DNA of 64,000 nucleotides from Gemmatimonadota bacterium. Its GTDB lineage: Bacteria; Gemmatimonadota; Gemmatimonadetes; Longimicrobiales; Gaopeijiaceae. Position 1 is the first letter of the stretch; each line of letters opens with the position of its first letter. Below the pieces are notes generated by a model. It saw only the letters and a list, made by a program, of their open reading frames with translations, was not told the origin of the DNA and did not search any database. The translations under genes and the position numbers were made by a program. Below, piece after piece: positions 1 through 9,004 of the stretch. The stretch is from contig JAPPOV010000001.1 of the NCBI GenBank assembly GCA_028873595.1, positions 46,213 to 110,212 on the forward strand, written 5' to 3'.

Positions 1-623
1 ACGAAGCACTGGCCGAGGTCATGGCGACGGAAGCCGCTGTCTGCGAGCAGTTACATCTGCCTGCTCAGGCGGGCAACAACCGCACGTTGAAGCGGATGCT
101 TCGTCGCTACACGGTCGAGACGCTGCTCGAGAAGGTGGATATGGTGCGGTCTGCTGTGCCTGACATCGCACTGTCAACCGATATCATCGTCGCGTTCCCG
201 GGAGAGACAGACTCCGAGTTCCGGGATACGCTCGACCTCATGCGAACCGTTCGGTTCGACGACGCGTTCACCTACAAATACTCGCTCCGCGACGGAACAC
301 CGGCGACGAGGCTGCCTGAGGGTGACTTCATCGATCCGGATGAGGCGCAGGCACGTCTGGCTGAGCTGATCGAGGTTTCCAGGGCGATCCAGAACGAAAT
401 CAACCGGGATGAGGTCGGCCGCATCGAGGAAGTCCTGATCGAGGGTGAAGGTCGTGATCCCGGGCAGGTCCGTGGTCGGACACGTCGCAACAAGGTCGTC
501 GTCTTCGACGGCGAGGCAGCGCGGATGGGTGCGTACACACATGCGCGACTCGAGCGTACCACCGGTGCCACATTCGTGGGTTCGGAGGTCGAGGCGCCCG
601 AGCGAGTGACGGCGTCGGCATGA
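1..623 (+). CDS. miaB: tRNA-2-methylthio-N6-dimethylallyladenosine synthase (MiaB), C-terminal part
   Basis: The gene is cut by the window edge; about 206 residues remain, reading in frame from base 3. MiaB is a radical-SAM enzyme that methylthiolates N6-isopentenyl-A37 of tRNAs. The piece shows the late radical-SAM segment with the HLHLP...G(N)NR.LK.M.R.YT signature, the DIIVAFPGET motif, and a C-terminal TRAM-like domain (about the last 65 residues, EVLIEGEG...GR...NK.V.F). The CxxxCxxC cluster motif would lie upstream, outside the window. The stop overlaps the next gene as ATGA. A related methylthiotransferase (RimO/MtaB) is less likely because the visible motifs follow MiaB. Confidence 0.9.
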   Translation, partial: EALAEVMATEAAVCEQLHLPAQAGNNRTLKRMLRRYTVETLLEKVDMVRSAVPDIALSTDIIVAFPGETDSEFRDTLDLMRTVRFDDAFTYKYSLRDGTPATRLPEGDFIDPDEAQARLAELIEVSRAIQNEINRDEVGRIEEVLIEGEGRDPGQVRGRTRRNKVVVFDGEAARMGAYTHARLERTTGATFVGSEVEAPERVTASA

Positions 624-952
624 GCCGGTTTCTCGGGTGGGTTGGTGTTGCGGCCCTGCTCGGGGTGTCGCTTCTCTTCGCATCGCTGAACTCTGCCCAC
701 CGGGTCACACTCCGGCTCGGCTTTGCGACACTTCAGGGAGTGCCCCTGACCGTTGTGGCGTTCGGTAGCGTGATCGTGGGTATGGTCGTGATGCTCATCG
801 CTGGCGTGCAGTCCGATCTCAGAGTCCGTCGGATCCTCCACCGAAGGCTCGTCGAGGAGGATCGTGAGGAGCGTGAGCGCTTCATCGATGACTCGCAGCA
901 GGATCTCTTTCCCCAAGTGGGCGATCGATCGGAGGACACTGAACCGACGTGA
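620..952 (+). CDS. LapA-domain (DUF1049-like) small membrane protein
   Basis: A 110-residue protein with two hydrophobic segments (about residues 6-24 and 40-62) followed by a charged cytoplasmic tail rich in Arg and Glu. The order TM, short N..H.VTL.LGF.TLQGVPL linker, TM, basic/acidic helix matches the LapA/DUF1049 family, inner-membrane proteins linked to lipopolysaccharide assembly in Proteobacteria. The start overlaps the miaB stop as ATGA, so the two are probably co-translated. Function in this organism is inferred from fold only. Confidence 0.75.
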   Translation: MSRFLGWVGVAALLGVSLLFASLNSAHRVTLRLGFATLQGVPLTVVAFGSVIVGMVVMLIAGVQSDLRVRRILHRRLVEEDREERERFIDDSQQDLFPQVGDRSEDTEPT

Positions 953-976
953 TCAACGGGGAGGGCTCCGTCTGAG

Positions 977-3265
977 GTGACGGTGGCCCCGATCGTACGG
1001 TTCGCTCTCGCCTATGCTGCGGGAGTGGCCGCCGGGCTCCTGAGCGTGCCGGTATGGATCTCGCTCCTCGTCGTCTCGATCGGTGTGATCCTGCCCGCCC
1101 CGGCATTGCGTCGTCCCCTCCCGCTACGAGGTGGCATCGTCATGGCGGCGGCGGCGGGGGCATTGGCCGGATACGCAACGTCCACCGACCGAGGGCTCGT
1201 TGGTGATCCAGTATGCGGTGATACGACGACGCTGACGGGGAGGTTCATCGCTCCGCCGCTCTCCAACTCAGCACCCTTCGCCCGCTTCGACGGCTGCGGC
1301 ACGATCACGGTCGTTGTTTCGGGGCGGCGGAGTATCCTGGAGAGCGCAGAGGAGGTTCGGGCGGGAGATGCCGTTCAGGTACAAGGGCGTATGCGTGCAG
1401 GACGGCGCCGGCCGTGGTTTCAGGCGACGAGGATCGAGCCTATGGGGCGTTGGGAGGATCCGAGACTGACAGAACGCGTCCGCTGGAGTGTCATTCGGTT
1501 CCGAGGAGAGGTCGTGCGTCGGACACACGACCTGTACGGAGATCGTGCCCCGCTCGTGACCGCACTGATGCTGGCCCGCACCGAGGGACTCGATCCGGAG
1601 GTCCGACAGGCGTTTGCGGGGGCCGGGATCGCTCATCTGCTCGCGATTTCCGGGTTTCACGTCGGCGTCGTGGCGGGCCTCATTTCTACCGCATTGGCGG
1701 GCCTCCCGTGGGGGCGACGTCGCAGGAGGTGTGCGGCGGCCCTCATCACGTCAGCGTATGTGGCGCTCATCGGGTTTCCCGTCTCGGCGTGTCGAGCTGC
1801 GCTGATCTTCGTGCTGACATCACTGTCCGTCCTGGTGGGACGGGTTCCCAGTCGGTGGGGTGCTCTGGGTGCGTCAGCGTTCATCGTTCTCTGGCTGGAT
1901 CCGCGGGAGCTCGGTAATCCTGGATTTCAGCTCTCGTTTGCGGGTGCAGCCGGCCTTGTTTCCTGGGCTCGGCCGGTCGAGTCGTGGCTACTCACATGCC
2001 TGCGCGGTTCCTCCGTGCGGCTGCCTCGTACGCTCGTCTCGGCCACTGGAGCCGGGATCGCGGCAACCGTAGCCACACTTCCGTTCGTGGATTGGCACTT
2101 CGAGCGCGTTGCTCTGCTTGGCATCCCCGCGACACTCCTCGCGACACCTCTGGTCAGTCTCGCACTCACGGGTTCCACGCTCTCGGTCGGTCTTTCGGTC
2201 CTGTGGCCGGGCGGCAGCGCCTTCCTCGCAGGGGGAGTGATCGTCGTTCTCGATGTACTGTCTCATATCGCGCAGCGTACCGCAGGTCTGGCGTTCGGCA
2301 GTGTGTGGATCTCGCCAGCGACCGTGATCGCTGGTGGCACCGGGGTACTCTTTGCGACCTGGCTCGCTCGGCGGCCGGGAGTCGGCGGGATCGGACGCCG
2401 CCGGCTGACGGGTATCTACCTTTTCGCCGGGGTGCTCGTCTGGCCGATGCTCGTGACTGCCGAGGGAAGGGGCAGCCTGGATCTCTGGATGATCGACGTG
2501 GGCCAGGGTGACGCGATGGTCATACGAACACCGAAGGGCTCATGGATTCTCGTGGACGCAGGCCCACCGTCCGACGTCCAGGTGTCGGCTCAACCCGTGG
2601 TGCGCACCCTGCGGTCGCTTGGCGTCCGCTCGATCGACCTCCTGGTTCTTACCCATCCGGACGCCGATCACATCGGTGGCGTGCCCGGTGTTCTGAAAAG
2701 CTTCCGAGTCGAGCGGATTCTCGATCCCGCTCTTCCTGTCGGAAAATCGTTGTACGAGAAGGTGATCATGGCGGCTGAGTCTCGGAGTATCGCCTGGAGT
2801 GCGGCGAGAGCGGGACAACAACTCGAATTCGACGGGGTCCGCATCGACGTACTCCATCCGTCGGACTCCGCCGTGGTGTTGGAGTCGCGTGCCGGGACCC
2901 AGGCCGAGGCGAATCGTGTTTCGGTGGTCCTCGGGATTGCCTGGCACGACGTGGATATTCTGCTGGCGGGTGACGCATACACCGATGTGGAAGAGGCTCT
3001 GGCTGGACGATTGGGTGACATCGAGGTCCTCAAGGTCGGGCACCACGGAAGCCTGACCTCCACCAGTCGAGCCTTTGTCGACGCGACGTCCCCGGAGCAC
3101 GCCCTTGTTTCGGTGGGTCGGTCGAACCGATACGGGCATCCCGCGCCAGCTGTTCTGGCGAGACTGTCCGATGCAGGAGCCGTAATCCATCGCACGGACG
3201 AGCAAGGAACCGTGAAGTTGCGGGTGGCGCGAGACGGACGCATTCGGGTCACGCACGGGCGTTGA
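977..3265 (+). CDS. comEC: ComEC/Rec2 family DNA-internalization competence protein
   Basis: A 762-residue polytopic membrane protein. ComEC forms the inner-membrane channel through which single-stranded DNA enters during natural transformation. The N-terminal third has membrane segments and a soluble DUF4131-like region. The middle is the competence domain (FAGAGIAHLLAISGFHVG, then many membrane helices to about residue 510). The C-terminus is a metallo-beta-lactamase domain with the metal motif HPDADH (H560-H565), followed by a GHHGS motif and a SVG..N.YGHP segment. The length is usual for the full three-domain form. The start is a GTG at 977. No other com or pil gene is in the window, so competence is suggested but not shown. 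Confidence 0.93.
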   Translation: MTVAPIVRFALAYAAGVAAGLLSVPVWISLLVVSIGVILPAPALRRPLPLRGGIVMAAAAGALAGYATSTDRGLVGDPVCGDTTTLTGRFIAPPLSNSAPFARFDGCGTITVVVSGRRSILESAEEVRAGDAVQVQGRMRAGRRRPWFQATRIEPMGRWEDPRLTERVRWSVIRFRGEVVRRTHDLYGDRAPLVTALMLARTEGLDPEVRQAFAGAGIAHLLAISGFHVGVVAGLISTALAGLPWGRRRRRCAAALITSAYVALIGFPVSACRAALIFVLTSLSVLVGRVPSRWGALGASAFIVLWLDPRELGNPGFQLSFAGAAGLVSWARPVESWLLTCLRGSSVRLPRTLVSATGAGIAATVATLPFVDWHFERVALLGIPATLLATPLVSLALTGSTLSVGLSVLWPGGSAFLAGGVIVVLDVLSHIAQRTAGLAFGSVWISPATVIAGGTGVLFATWLARRPGVGGIGRRRLTGIYLFAGVLVWPMLVTAEGRGSLDLWMIDVGQGDAMVIRTPKGSWILVDAGPPSDVQVSAQPVVRTLRSLGVRSIDLLVLTHPDADHIGGVPGVLKSFRVERILDPALPVGKSLYEKVIMAAESRSIAWSAARAGQQLEFDGVRIDVLHPSDSAVVLESRAGTQAEANRVSVVLGIAWHDVDILLAGDAYTDVEEALAGRLGDIEVLKVGHHGSLTSTSRAFVDATSPEHALVSVGRSNRYGHPAPAVLARLSDAGAVIHRTDEQGTVKLRVARDGRIRVTHGR

Positions 3266-3331
3266 ACGCTGGCGGAGCCATTTGAAAGCACCCAGGTTCG
3301 GGCACTGCATACGCCTTGCCAGGATACACCC

Positions 3332-3775
3332 ATGAAGCTTCTGACCCGAATCGGTGGCGTGACCGCCGCCTTCCTTGCCGGAATCGCCGTAGGGACGACC
3401 GTTCCGAGCGCTCAAGCTCCGCCCCCGGAGGCTCAACCGACCACCCAGGTGTACGAACTCCGAACGTATGTTGCCGCGGAAGGAAAGTATGACGCTCTGC
3501 TGAGTCGCTTCAGGGATCACACCATGCGGATCTTCGAAAAGCATGGCATGGCGAACATCGGCTACTGGACGCCGCAGGAGACTCCTGACTCGGAAAGCCT
3601 GTTGATCTACCTGCTCGCGCACCCCTCGCGTGCCGCGGCCGATGCGAGTTGGGAGGCGTTCATCTCGGATCCGGAATGGCAGGCGGTGGCTGAAGAAAGC
3701 CAGCGCGACGGTCGGCTCGTGGCTGGGCTCGAGCAGGTGTACCTGGAGCCGACGGACTTCTCGCCCATGCGTTGA
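3332..3775 (+). CDS. exported NIPSNAP family protein
   Basis: A 147-residue protein. Residues 1-30 form a signal peptide (basic start, hydrophobic stretch FLAGIAVGTTV, then SAQA before a Pro-rich linker). The rest is one NIPSNAP ferredoxin-like domain, recognised by VYELRTY near its start, the F..HTMRIFEKHGM..IGYW segment and a DPEW pattern. NIPSNAP proteins have a dimeric alpha/beta-barrel fold and mostly unknown function; bacterial exported copies are uncharacterised. An AGGA Shine-Dalgarno lies about 8 bases before the ATG. The gene stands between comEC and fbp with short gaps and no obvious functional tie. Confidence 0.8.
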   Translation: MKLLTRIGGVTAAFLAGIAVGTTVPSAQAPPPEAQPTTQVYELRTYVAAEGKYDALLSRFRDHTMRIFEKHGMANIGYWTPQETPDSESLLIYLLAHPSRAAADASWEAFISDPEWQAVAEESQRDGRLVAGLEQVYLEPTDFSPMR

Positions 3776-3884
3776 TCCTGGGTGACACGGGAGGTGGGCG
3801 GGGCTCGATGAATTCATTCCCGTCCTTCACCGGATCCGATGTACTTTTCAGGGGGTCGTATCCATCCAGAGCACGAAAGGCTTC

Positions 3885-4883
3885 ATGAAGCAGGAAAGTC
3901 ACGTCGTCACCATTTCCCGATTCCTCATCGAGGAAGAGCGGAAATTCCCGGACGCCACGGGTGCCTTCACAAATCTGCTGTCGGACATCGCGCTCGCGGC
4001 GAAGGTCATCGGCAGAGAGGTCAACAAAGCTGGGCTGGTCGATATTTTCGGCGCGGTGGGTGAGGAGAACGTTCACGGCGAGGACCAGCAGAAACTGGAC
4101 GTGTTCGCCAACCAGGTCATGTACCGAGCCCTGGACCACACCGGGCTCGTAGCATGCCTGGCCTCGGAAGAAAGCGAGGAATTCATCCGGATTCCGGACA
4201 AGTTCCCGGCGGGAGATTACGTCGTCATCTACGATCCGCTCGACGGTTCATCGAACATCGACGTCAACGTGTCGATCGGGACGATCTTCAGCATTCATCG
4301 GAAGCGCACGACCGGCGAGCGGGGTACGCTCGAGGATTGCCTGCAGCCCGGCAGTGAGCAGGTCGCAGCCGGTTACGTGCTCTACGGTTCGTCGACCATG
4401 CTCGTGTACACGGCCGGAACCGGCGTTCATGGCTTTACCCTGGACCCGTCGATCGGTGAGTTCATCCTCAGCCATCCGAACATGCGGATGCCGGAACCGC
4501 CCAAGAAGGTCTACTCGGTCAACGAGGCGTACTTTACACGCTGGTCACGGGGCCAGCAGCGGCTCGTCAGCCATCTCAAGAACGAAGGCGGGTTCGGGTC
4601 GCGTTACATCGGTTCCATGGTCGCGGATATCCACCGGACTCTGCTCCAGGGAGGACTCTTCATGTACCCGTCCGAGGTCGCCAAGCCCGAGGGCAAGCTC
4701 AGACTTCTGTATGAGGCCGCACCCATGGCGTTCATTCTCGAGCAAGCTGGCGGTCGGGCGAGTACAGGGACGCAGGAGGTGAGGGATATCGTGCCGACCT
4801 CGCTGCACCAGCGTGTACCGATTTACGCGGGCTCCAGGGAGTTCGTGGATATGGCCGAAGAGATGCTTGCCCAGGACGCATAG
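3885..4883 (+). CDS. fbp: class I fructose-1,6-bisphosphatase
   Basis: 332 residues, the normal size for class I FBPase. The enzyme hydrolyses fructose 1,6-bisphosphate to fructose 6-phosphate in gluconeogenesis. Visible signatures are the N-terminal LIEEERKFPDATGAFTNLLSDI region, GEENVHGEDQQKLDVFAN, the metal-binding DPLDGSSNID motif (residues 117-126) and the C-terminal KLRLLYEAAPMAFILEQAGG signature. It ends 7 bp from the convergent adenosine deaminase gene, with no clear terminator between them. Confidence 0.97.
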   Translation: MKQESHVVTISRFLIEEERKFPDATGAFTNLLSDIALAAKVIGREVNKAGLVDIFGAVGEENVHGEDQQKLDVFANQVMYRALDHTGLVACLASEESEEFIRIPDKFPAGDYVVIYDPLDGSSNIDVNVSIGTIFSIHRKRTTGERGTLEDCLQPGSEQVAAGYVLYGSSTMLVYTAGTGVHGFTLDPSIGEFILSHPNMRMPEPPKKVYSVNEAYFTRWSRGQQRLVSHLKNEGGFGSRYIGSMVADIHRTLLQGGLFMYPSEVAKPEGKLRLLYEAAPMAFILEQAGGRASTGTQEVRDIVPTSLHQRVPIYAGSREFVDMAEEMLAQDA

Positions 4884-4890
4884 GGCAGAG

Positions 4891-5955
4891 CTACCGCGAT
4901 TCTCCTCCCTGTGGAACGAGCCTCTCTGCGGCGTCATCGAGCTCCGCCAGAAAGCGCGATCGGGAACCCTCATCCATGAATGCGTGCTCGAATCCAGTTC
5001 GGGCGATGGCGAGAAGCTCTGTTGGTGTGAGGCCGAGGGCGTCTCGGGCATGCATGTATTCTTCGGTCAGTGTGACCCCCGACATGAGGCGATTATCCGT
5101 CCCGAGAGAAATGGGGACACCGCTTCCGAGGTAGTCTCGGGCCGGGTGCTGAGTGACCGAGCCAACAACGCCGGTTTGGACGTTCGAGGTCAGGCAGACC
5201 TCCAGGGGGATCTGTTCCTCGGCGACACGGGCCAGTAGCTCTGGATCCTCACCCAGTCTCGTACCATGCCCGATGCGACGGGCATACCCGAGGTCGAGCG
5301 CCTGGCGAATGGAGGCCGGTCCGAAGCCCTCGCCGGCGTGGAGCGTGATCGCGAGTCCACCTGTGTGTGCCCGGTCCACGGCGTCCTGGTGATCGGACAC
5401 GGGGTGTCCGGCTTCAGCCCCAGCCAGGTCGAATCCGCATACGCCATTGTTCGCGTATGCGACTGCGAGTTCGGCAGTCTCCGATGTCGTTCGCGGTTCA
5501 TGAGACCGCAAGCCACAGACGATGATGGACGCTTCGATGAGGCCCCCTGAGTCGGCCACATCGGCTTCCGCCCGTCGCATGCCACGTAGTGCCGCATCGA
5601 GCACGTTGTCGAGGGTCAGACCCTGTCGACGGTTCAGCTGTGGGCAGAACCGGATTTCGACCCATCGAACCTTTTCCGCCGCGTGGTCGAGCACGAGTTC
5701 GTAGCTGATCCGTTCGAGGGCCTCCGCGTCTTGCATGACCGACAGGGTGAGGTCGAACCGCTCGAGGTACTCCTCGAGACTCGACGCATCGCGGACCACC
5801 ATGTGCGATTCGAGAGCCCTTGCGGTCGAGCCAGGGAGCGGGACCGCTCGCTCCCTGGCGAGCTCGAACATCGTGGACGGTCGCAGCGATCCGTCGAGGT
5901 GGACGTGCAGTTCCGCCTTGGGTAGCGCCTCGATGAAGCGATCGTCAGCGGTCAC
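4891..5955 (-). CDS. add: adenosine deaminase
   Basis: 354 residues. Hydrolytic deamination of adenosine or deoxyadenosine to inosine for purine salvage. The zinc-binding HVHLDG motif follows KAEL near residue 15; later come the HAGEG segment (substrate/zinc), GHGTRL, and SLGTDN with the zinc-ligand aspartate. The start is GTG at 5955 with GGAG about 5 bases upstream. It lies downstream of the purine synthesis run on the same strand but is separated from it by a serine-hydrolase gene, so co-regulation is only a possibility. Confidence 0.95.
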   Translation of the reverse strand: MTADDRFIEALPKAELHVHLDGSLRPSTMFELARERAVPLPGSTARALESHMVVRDASSLEEYLERFDLTLSVMQDAEALERISYELVLDHAAEKVRWVEIRFCPQLNRRQGLTLDNVLDAALRGMRRAEADVADSGGLIEASIIVCGLRSHEPRTTSETAELAVAYANNGVCGFDLAGAEAGHPVSDHQDAVDRAHTGGLAITLHAGEGFGPASIRQALDLGYARRIGHGTRLGEDPELLARVAEEQIPLEVCLTSNVQTGVVGSVTQHPARDYLGSGVPISLGTDNRLMSGVTLTEEYMHARDALGLTPTELLAIARTGFEHAFMDEGSRSRFLAELDDAAERLVPQGGESR

Positions 5956-5985
5956 TGTGTCTCCGTGGTACGCGGCAGGGCGCGC

Positions 5986-7431
5986 TCACCGGACTCGGAC
6001 CGAGTACGAGTCGCCCGTCACCATCCGCACTACCTGTCCGTTCTCTTCTACGAAGCGCACGATCTCTCCCACGACACCGCCACCTGTAGGAGCGATCATC
6101 CGGAAGGTCCCATCTCCGATGGGTTCCAGGTAGGTCGGATCACCGATGCTTGTTGCCCAGGGGTTCATGGAGACGAGGCGCTCGTTCAGGACCAGGACAC
6201 GGGTCTCGCCGCCCCGGCTTCTATACACACCGGCGAATCGCTCCCATGCGGGATTCCACGCCACCTGCTCTGGCTCGGCTGCCGTAGCTTCACCCACCGC
6301 ATGCCCCACGGTTGCCATGAGCTGCTGGGCGATCTGAGATGGGTTCGAGTCGTTCGTGTTCGTGAGGACGATGACGCCGACCTCGGAGTCCAGTTGAATC
6401 GTCGTGTTGGTGGTATAACCGGGATATCCACCGCCGTGACCCACGTACAAGGTTCCGTCCCGACGCTGGACGCTGAACCCGATACCCTGGCCCCGAGTCC
6501 ACGTTGTTTCGAGCATCCGCACTCGGTGCATCTCCCGGAGTGAGGCGGTGCTGAGCAGGTGGTCCCCACCCCGAGGTCCATCCCGGAACTGCGCCGAAAC
6601 GAAGCGGGCCATGTCCTCGACGGTCGACGTAAGTCCGGTGGCTGCACCCATTCCTCGAGCATCCACGAAGGGGAAGATCTGTCGGGATCCATCTGGCATT
6701 CTGCGCCCGTAGCCCGTGGCCATCATGGGATCGGGGAGGTCGACACTCGAGGCGGTCATCCCGAGCGGGTCGAAGATGTGCTGCTGCAAGTACTCGGCCC
6801 AGCTCAACCCGCTCACCTCTTCAATAACCAGGCCTGCAATCGTATAGGCGAGGTTCGAGTACTTCCATCGAACCTCAGGGGAGAAGGGCGCGACCCGGTC
6901 CGGCATCAAGGCACGAACCTCCTCGGCACTGGGAAAGTCGAAATCGGTCCAGTGTGAGCTAGCTTCTCGCGGCAGTCCCGAGCTGTGCGTGAGGAGGTGT
7001 TCGATGGTGATGGGCGGATCGTCATCCGAGGCCGACTGGTAGGTGAACCACGGTAGATACTCCACGACCGGATCGTCGAGTCGCAGTCTGCCCTCTTCCC
7101 GGAGTTGCATGATGGCGGTCGCCGTGAAGAGCTTGCTGTGCGATGCCATCCGGAAGCGAGTGTTCGTCGCCATCACGCGATTGGCTTCTACGTCCGCATG
7201 TCCGAAGCCTCGCGCCCACACGAGGTCGTCCCCCGATACAACCCCGACGACAATACCGGGGAGACCGCGAATCTCGATTTGTCCCTCGAGCCAGTTCGAG
7301 AACAGTTCGATCTGGGCCTCGACTTCTGGAGCGGTTGCGACGGTCTGCGAGGACGCGGGCGGGGCGACTGCCGCCGAGCAGAGCAGGATGACGAGCAGAT
7401 ACGAGAGGTTGAGGTGAGGTAATGGGCGCAC
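5986..7431 (-). CDS. exported serine hydrolase of the class C beta-lactamase/esterase family
   Basis: 481 residues from a GTG at 7431, chosen because CGAGG sits 6 bases upstream and the protein then opens with a normal signal peptide ending near APPASSQ; longer TTG/GTG starts at 7470 and 7467 are possible. The beta-lactamase (PF00144-type) domain has the nucleophile motif SHSK (about residues 97-100), the Tyr motif YSNLAY and the HGG (GHGGGYPG) box in place of KTG. A C-terminal DUF3471-like beta domain follows (F.G.Y....G, L.P...). Members include D-aminopeptidases, esterases and penicillin-binding-like proteins; the true substrate cannot be told. It is probably periplasmic. Confidence 0.85.
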   Translation of the reverse strand: MRPLPHLNLSYLLVILLCSAAVAPPASSQTVATAPEVEAQIELFSNWLEGQIEIRGLPGIVVGVVSGDDLVWARGFGHADVEANRVMATNTRFRMASHSKLFTATAIMQLREEGRLRLDDPVVEYLPWFTYQSASDDDPPITIEHLLTHSSGLPREASSHWTDFDFPSAEEVRALMPDRVAPFSPEVRWKYSNLAYTIAGLVIEEVSGLSWAEYLQQHIFDPLGMTASSVDLPDPMMATGYGRRMPDGSRQIFPFVDARGMGAATGLTSTVEDMARFVSAQFRDGPRGGDHLLSTASLREMHRVRMLETTWTRGQGIGFSVQRRDGTLYVGHGGGYPGYTTNTTIQLDSEVGVIVLTNTNDSNPSQIAQQLMATVGHAVGEATAAEPEQVAWNPAWERFAGVYRSRGGETRVLVLNERLVSMNPWATSIGDPTYLEPIGDGTFRMIAPTGGGVVGEIVRFVEENGQVVRMVTGDSYSVRVR

Positions 7432-7571
7432 GGAGTACCTCGTGGTCTGTAGACGTAGGGAATCCACCAAGTGGGTCGCGGCCGATTCTAGGGCGCGAGG
7501 TGCCTACCGCGCGAGCACATGGTGGGTAAGGGATGCTCGGCCCCTGGTGGGGGAGCTTTGCGTCGAACGAT

Positions 7572-7591
7572 ACCCTCGGCGTGCCGAGGGT
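7572..7591 (-). terminator. hairpin after purF
   Basis: Perfect inverted repeat ACCCTCGGC / GCCGAGGGT, about 20 bp past the purF stop on the minus strand. No T-run follows, so it is a stem-loop at the expected end of the purine operon but not a classical intrinsic terminator. Confidence 0.4.
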
Positions 7592-7611
7592 GGTCCTCGA
7601 CAACCCGCCGT

Positions 7612-9003
7612 TTAGCCGCGTTCTGCTGCTGGTCCTTCCTTGGATGCGAATCCCTTTTGCACGTCCACCAGAGGAGCAGGGTACTCGCCGGAGAAGCATG
7701 CGGTGCAGTAGGGGCCCGCGTCGGCGACCGCCTCGGTCATTCCTTCGAGCGATAGGTATCCAAGCGAATCCACACCGAGCTTCTCGGCGATTTCGGGAAT
7801 CTCGAGCTCCGAACCGATGAGCTCACCCCGAGTCGGCATGTCGATGCCGTAGAAGCAGGGGAAACGCACGGGTGGGCTACCGATCCGGAAGTGCACTTCG
7901 GTCGCGCCTGCAGCCTTGAGCATTCGCACGAGACTACGACTCGTTGTTCCGCGGACGAGTGAGTCGTCCACCACGACCACGCGCTTCCCGACGAGAACGT
8001 CGCGCACTGGGTTGTACTTCATCCTCGCGCCGAAGTCGCGGTCTTTCTGGTCCGGCTTGATGAACGTACGTCCGACGTAATGGTTCCGGAGGAGTCCCAA
8101 CTCGAAGGGGATGCCGCTCTCCTCGGCATACCCGAGTGCTGCAGAGTTGGCGCTGTCCGGCACCGCGATCACCGCATCCGCATCTACCGGGTTCTCCCGG
8201 GCCAGTTGGCGGCCGAAGGCGCGGCGTGCCCGATCGACCGATTCACCCCACAGCCCCGAATCGGGACGAGCGAAGTAGACAAGCTCGAAGATGCACGGTG
8301 CATGCTGGGGTACCGGACCCAGACGCCCCACTGCTTCCACCCGATCACCCTCGATCCGGATCACTTCCCCCGGCTCGAGGTCACGAACGTACTCGGCACT
8401 GAGGATGTCGAGCGCACAGGTCTCGGACACTACGACGTGTCCATCCCCCTTTCGACCCAGGATCAGCGGCCGGAACCCTCGAGGGTCCCGAGCTGCGTAC
8501 AGCGTACCTCTGACGACCAGCGCCATCGAGAACGCCCCCACCAGGTGGGAGAGTGCGTCCATAACCTGTTCGTCCACCGTTTCCGCTCGTGACTTCGCGA
8601 TCAGGTGCACGAGTGTCTCGGAATCCGACGAGGAGCGGAAGATGGCTCCTTCTTCAACCAGCGAAGCTCGGAGATCCAGCTGATTCGTAAGATTCCCGTT
8701 GTGTGCCAGAGCGAGGTCACCATGTCGATAGCGCGCGGTAATCGGCTGGATGTTGGCAGGGTCGCTGCCACCGGCGGTCGAGTATCGGACATGGCCGACG
8801 GCGGTATCACCGTCGAGCCCGTTCAGTGACTCCGGTCCGAAGAGTTCGGAGACCAGCCCAGCGCCCTTGTGGAGCTTTCCTTCCTCACCGTCGAACGCGA
8901 CGATGCCTCCCGCTTCCTGGCCGCGGTGCTGGAGTGCGTACATCGCGAGGAATGCCTGCTGAGCAGCATTCTCAACGCCGCTGATGCCGACCACGCCGCA
9001 CAT
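7612..9003 (-). CDS. purF: amidophosphoribosyltransferase
   Basis: 463 residues. First committed step of purine synthesis: glutamine plus PRPP gives 5-phosphoribosylamine. The start is fixed at 9003 because the protein then begins Met-Cys-Gly-Val-Val-Gly, with Cys2 as the glutaminase nucleophile and no propeptide; the reading frame stays open further upstream but that part is purL in another frame. The N-terminal Ntn glutaminase domain (HRGQEAGG, GHVRYST) is followed by the PRTase domain with its PRPP loop VVVVDDSLVRGTTS. Cys residues near the end (YCTACFSGEYP) resemble the Fe-S type. One base separates the purL stop from this ATG. Confidence 0.97.
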   Translation of the reverse strand: MCGVVGISGVENAAQQAFLAMYALQHRGQEAGGIVAFDGEEGKLHKGAGLVSELFGPESLNGLDGDTAVGHVRYSTAGGSDPANIQPITARYRHGDLALAHNGNLTNQLDLRASLVEEGAIFRSSSDSETLVHLIAKSRAETVDEQVMDALSHLVGAFSMALVVRGTLYAARDPRGFRPLILGRKGDGHVVVSETCALDILSAEYVRDLEPGEVIRIEGDRVEAVGRLGPVPQHAPCIFELVYFARPDSGLWGESVDRARRAFGRQLARENPVDADAVIAVPDSANSAALGYAEESGIPFELGLLRNHYVGRTFIKPDQKDRDFGARMKYNPVRDVLVGKRVVVVDDSLVRGTTSRSLVRMLKAAGATEVHFRIGSPPVRFPCFYGIDMPTRGELIGSELEIPEIAEKLGVDSLGYLSLEGMTEAVADAGPYCTACFSGEYPAPLVDVQKGFASKEGPAAERG

Positions 9004-9004
9004 C

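Noticed and set aside
2540..3817. Open frame of 425 codons on the minus strand
   Set aside because: Covers the end of comEC and the NIPSNAP gene in antisense; no recognisable motif.
6016..7431. Calling the serine hydrolase an antibiotic-resistance beta-lactamase
   Set aside because: SxxK, YxN and HGG are shared by many esterases and peptidases of the family; nothing points to beta-lactam hydrolysis.
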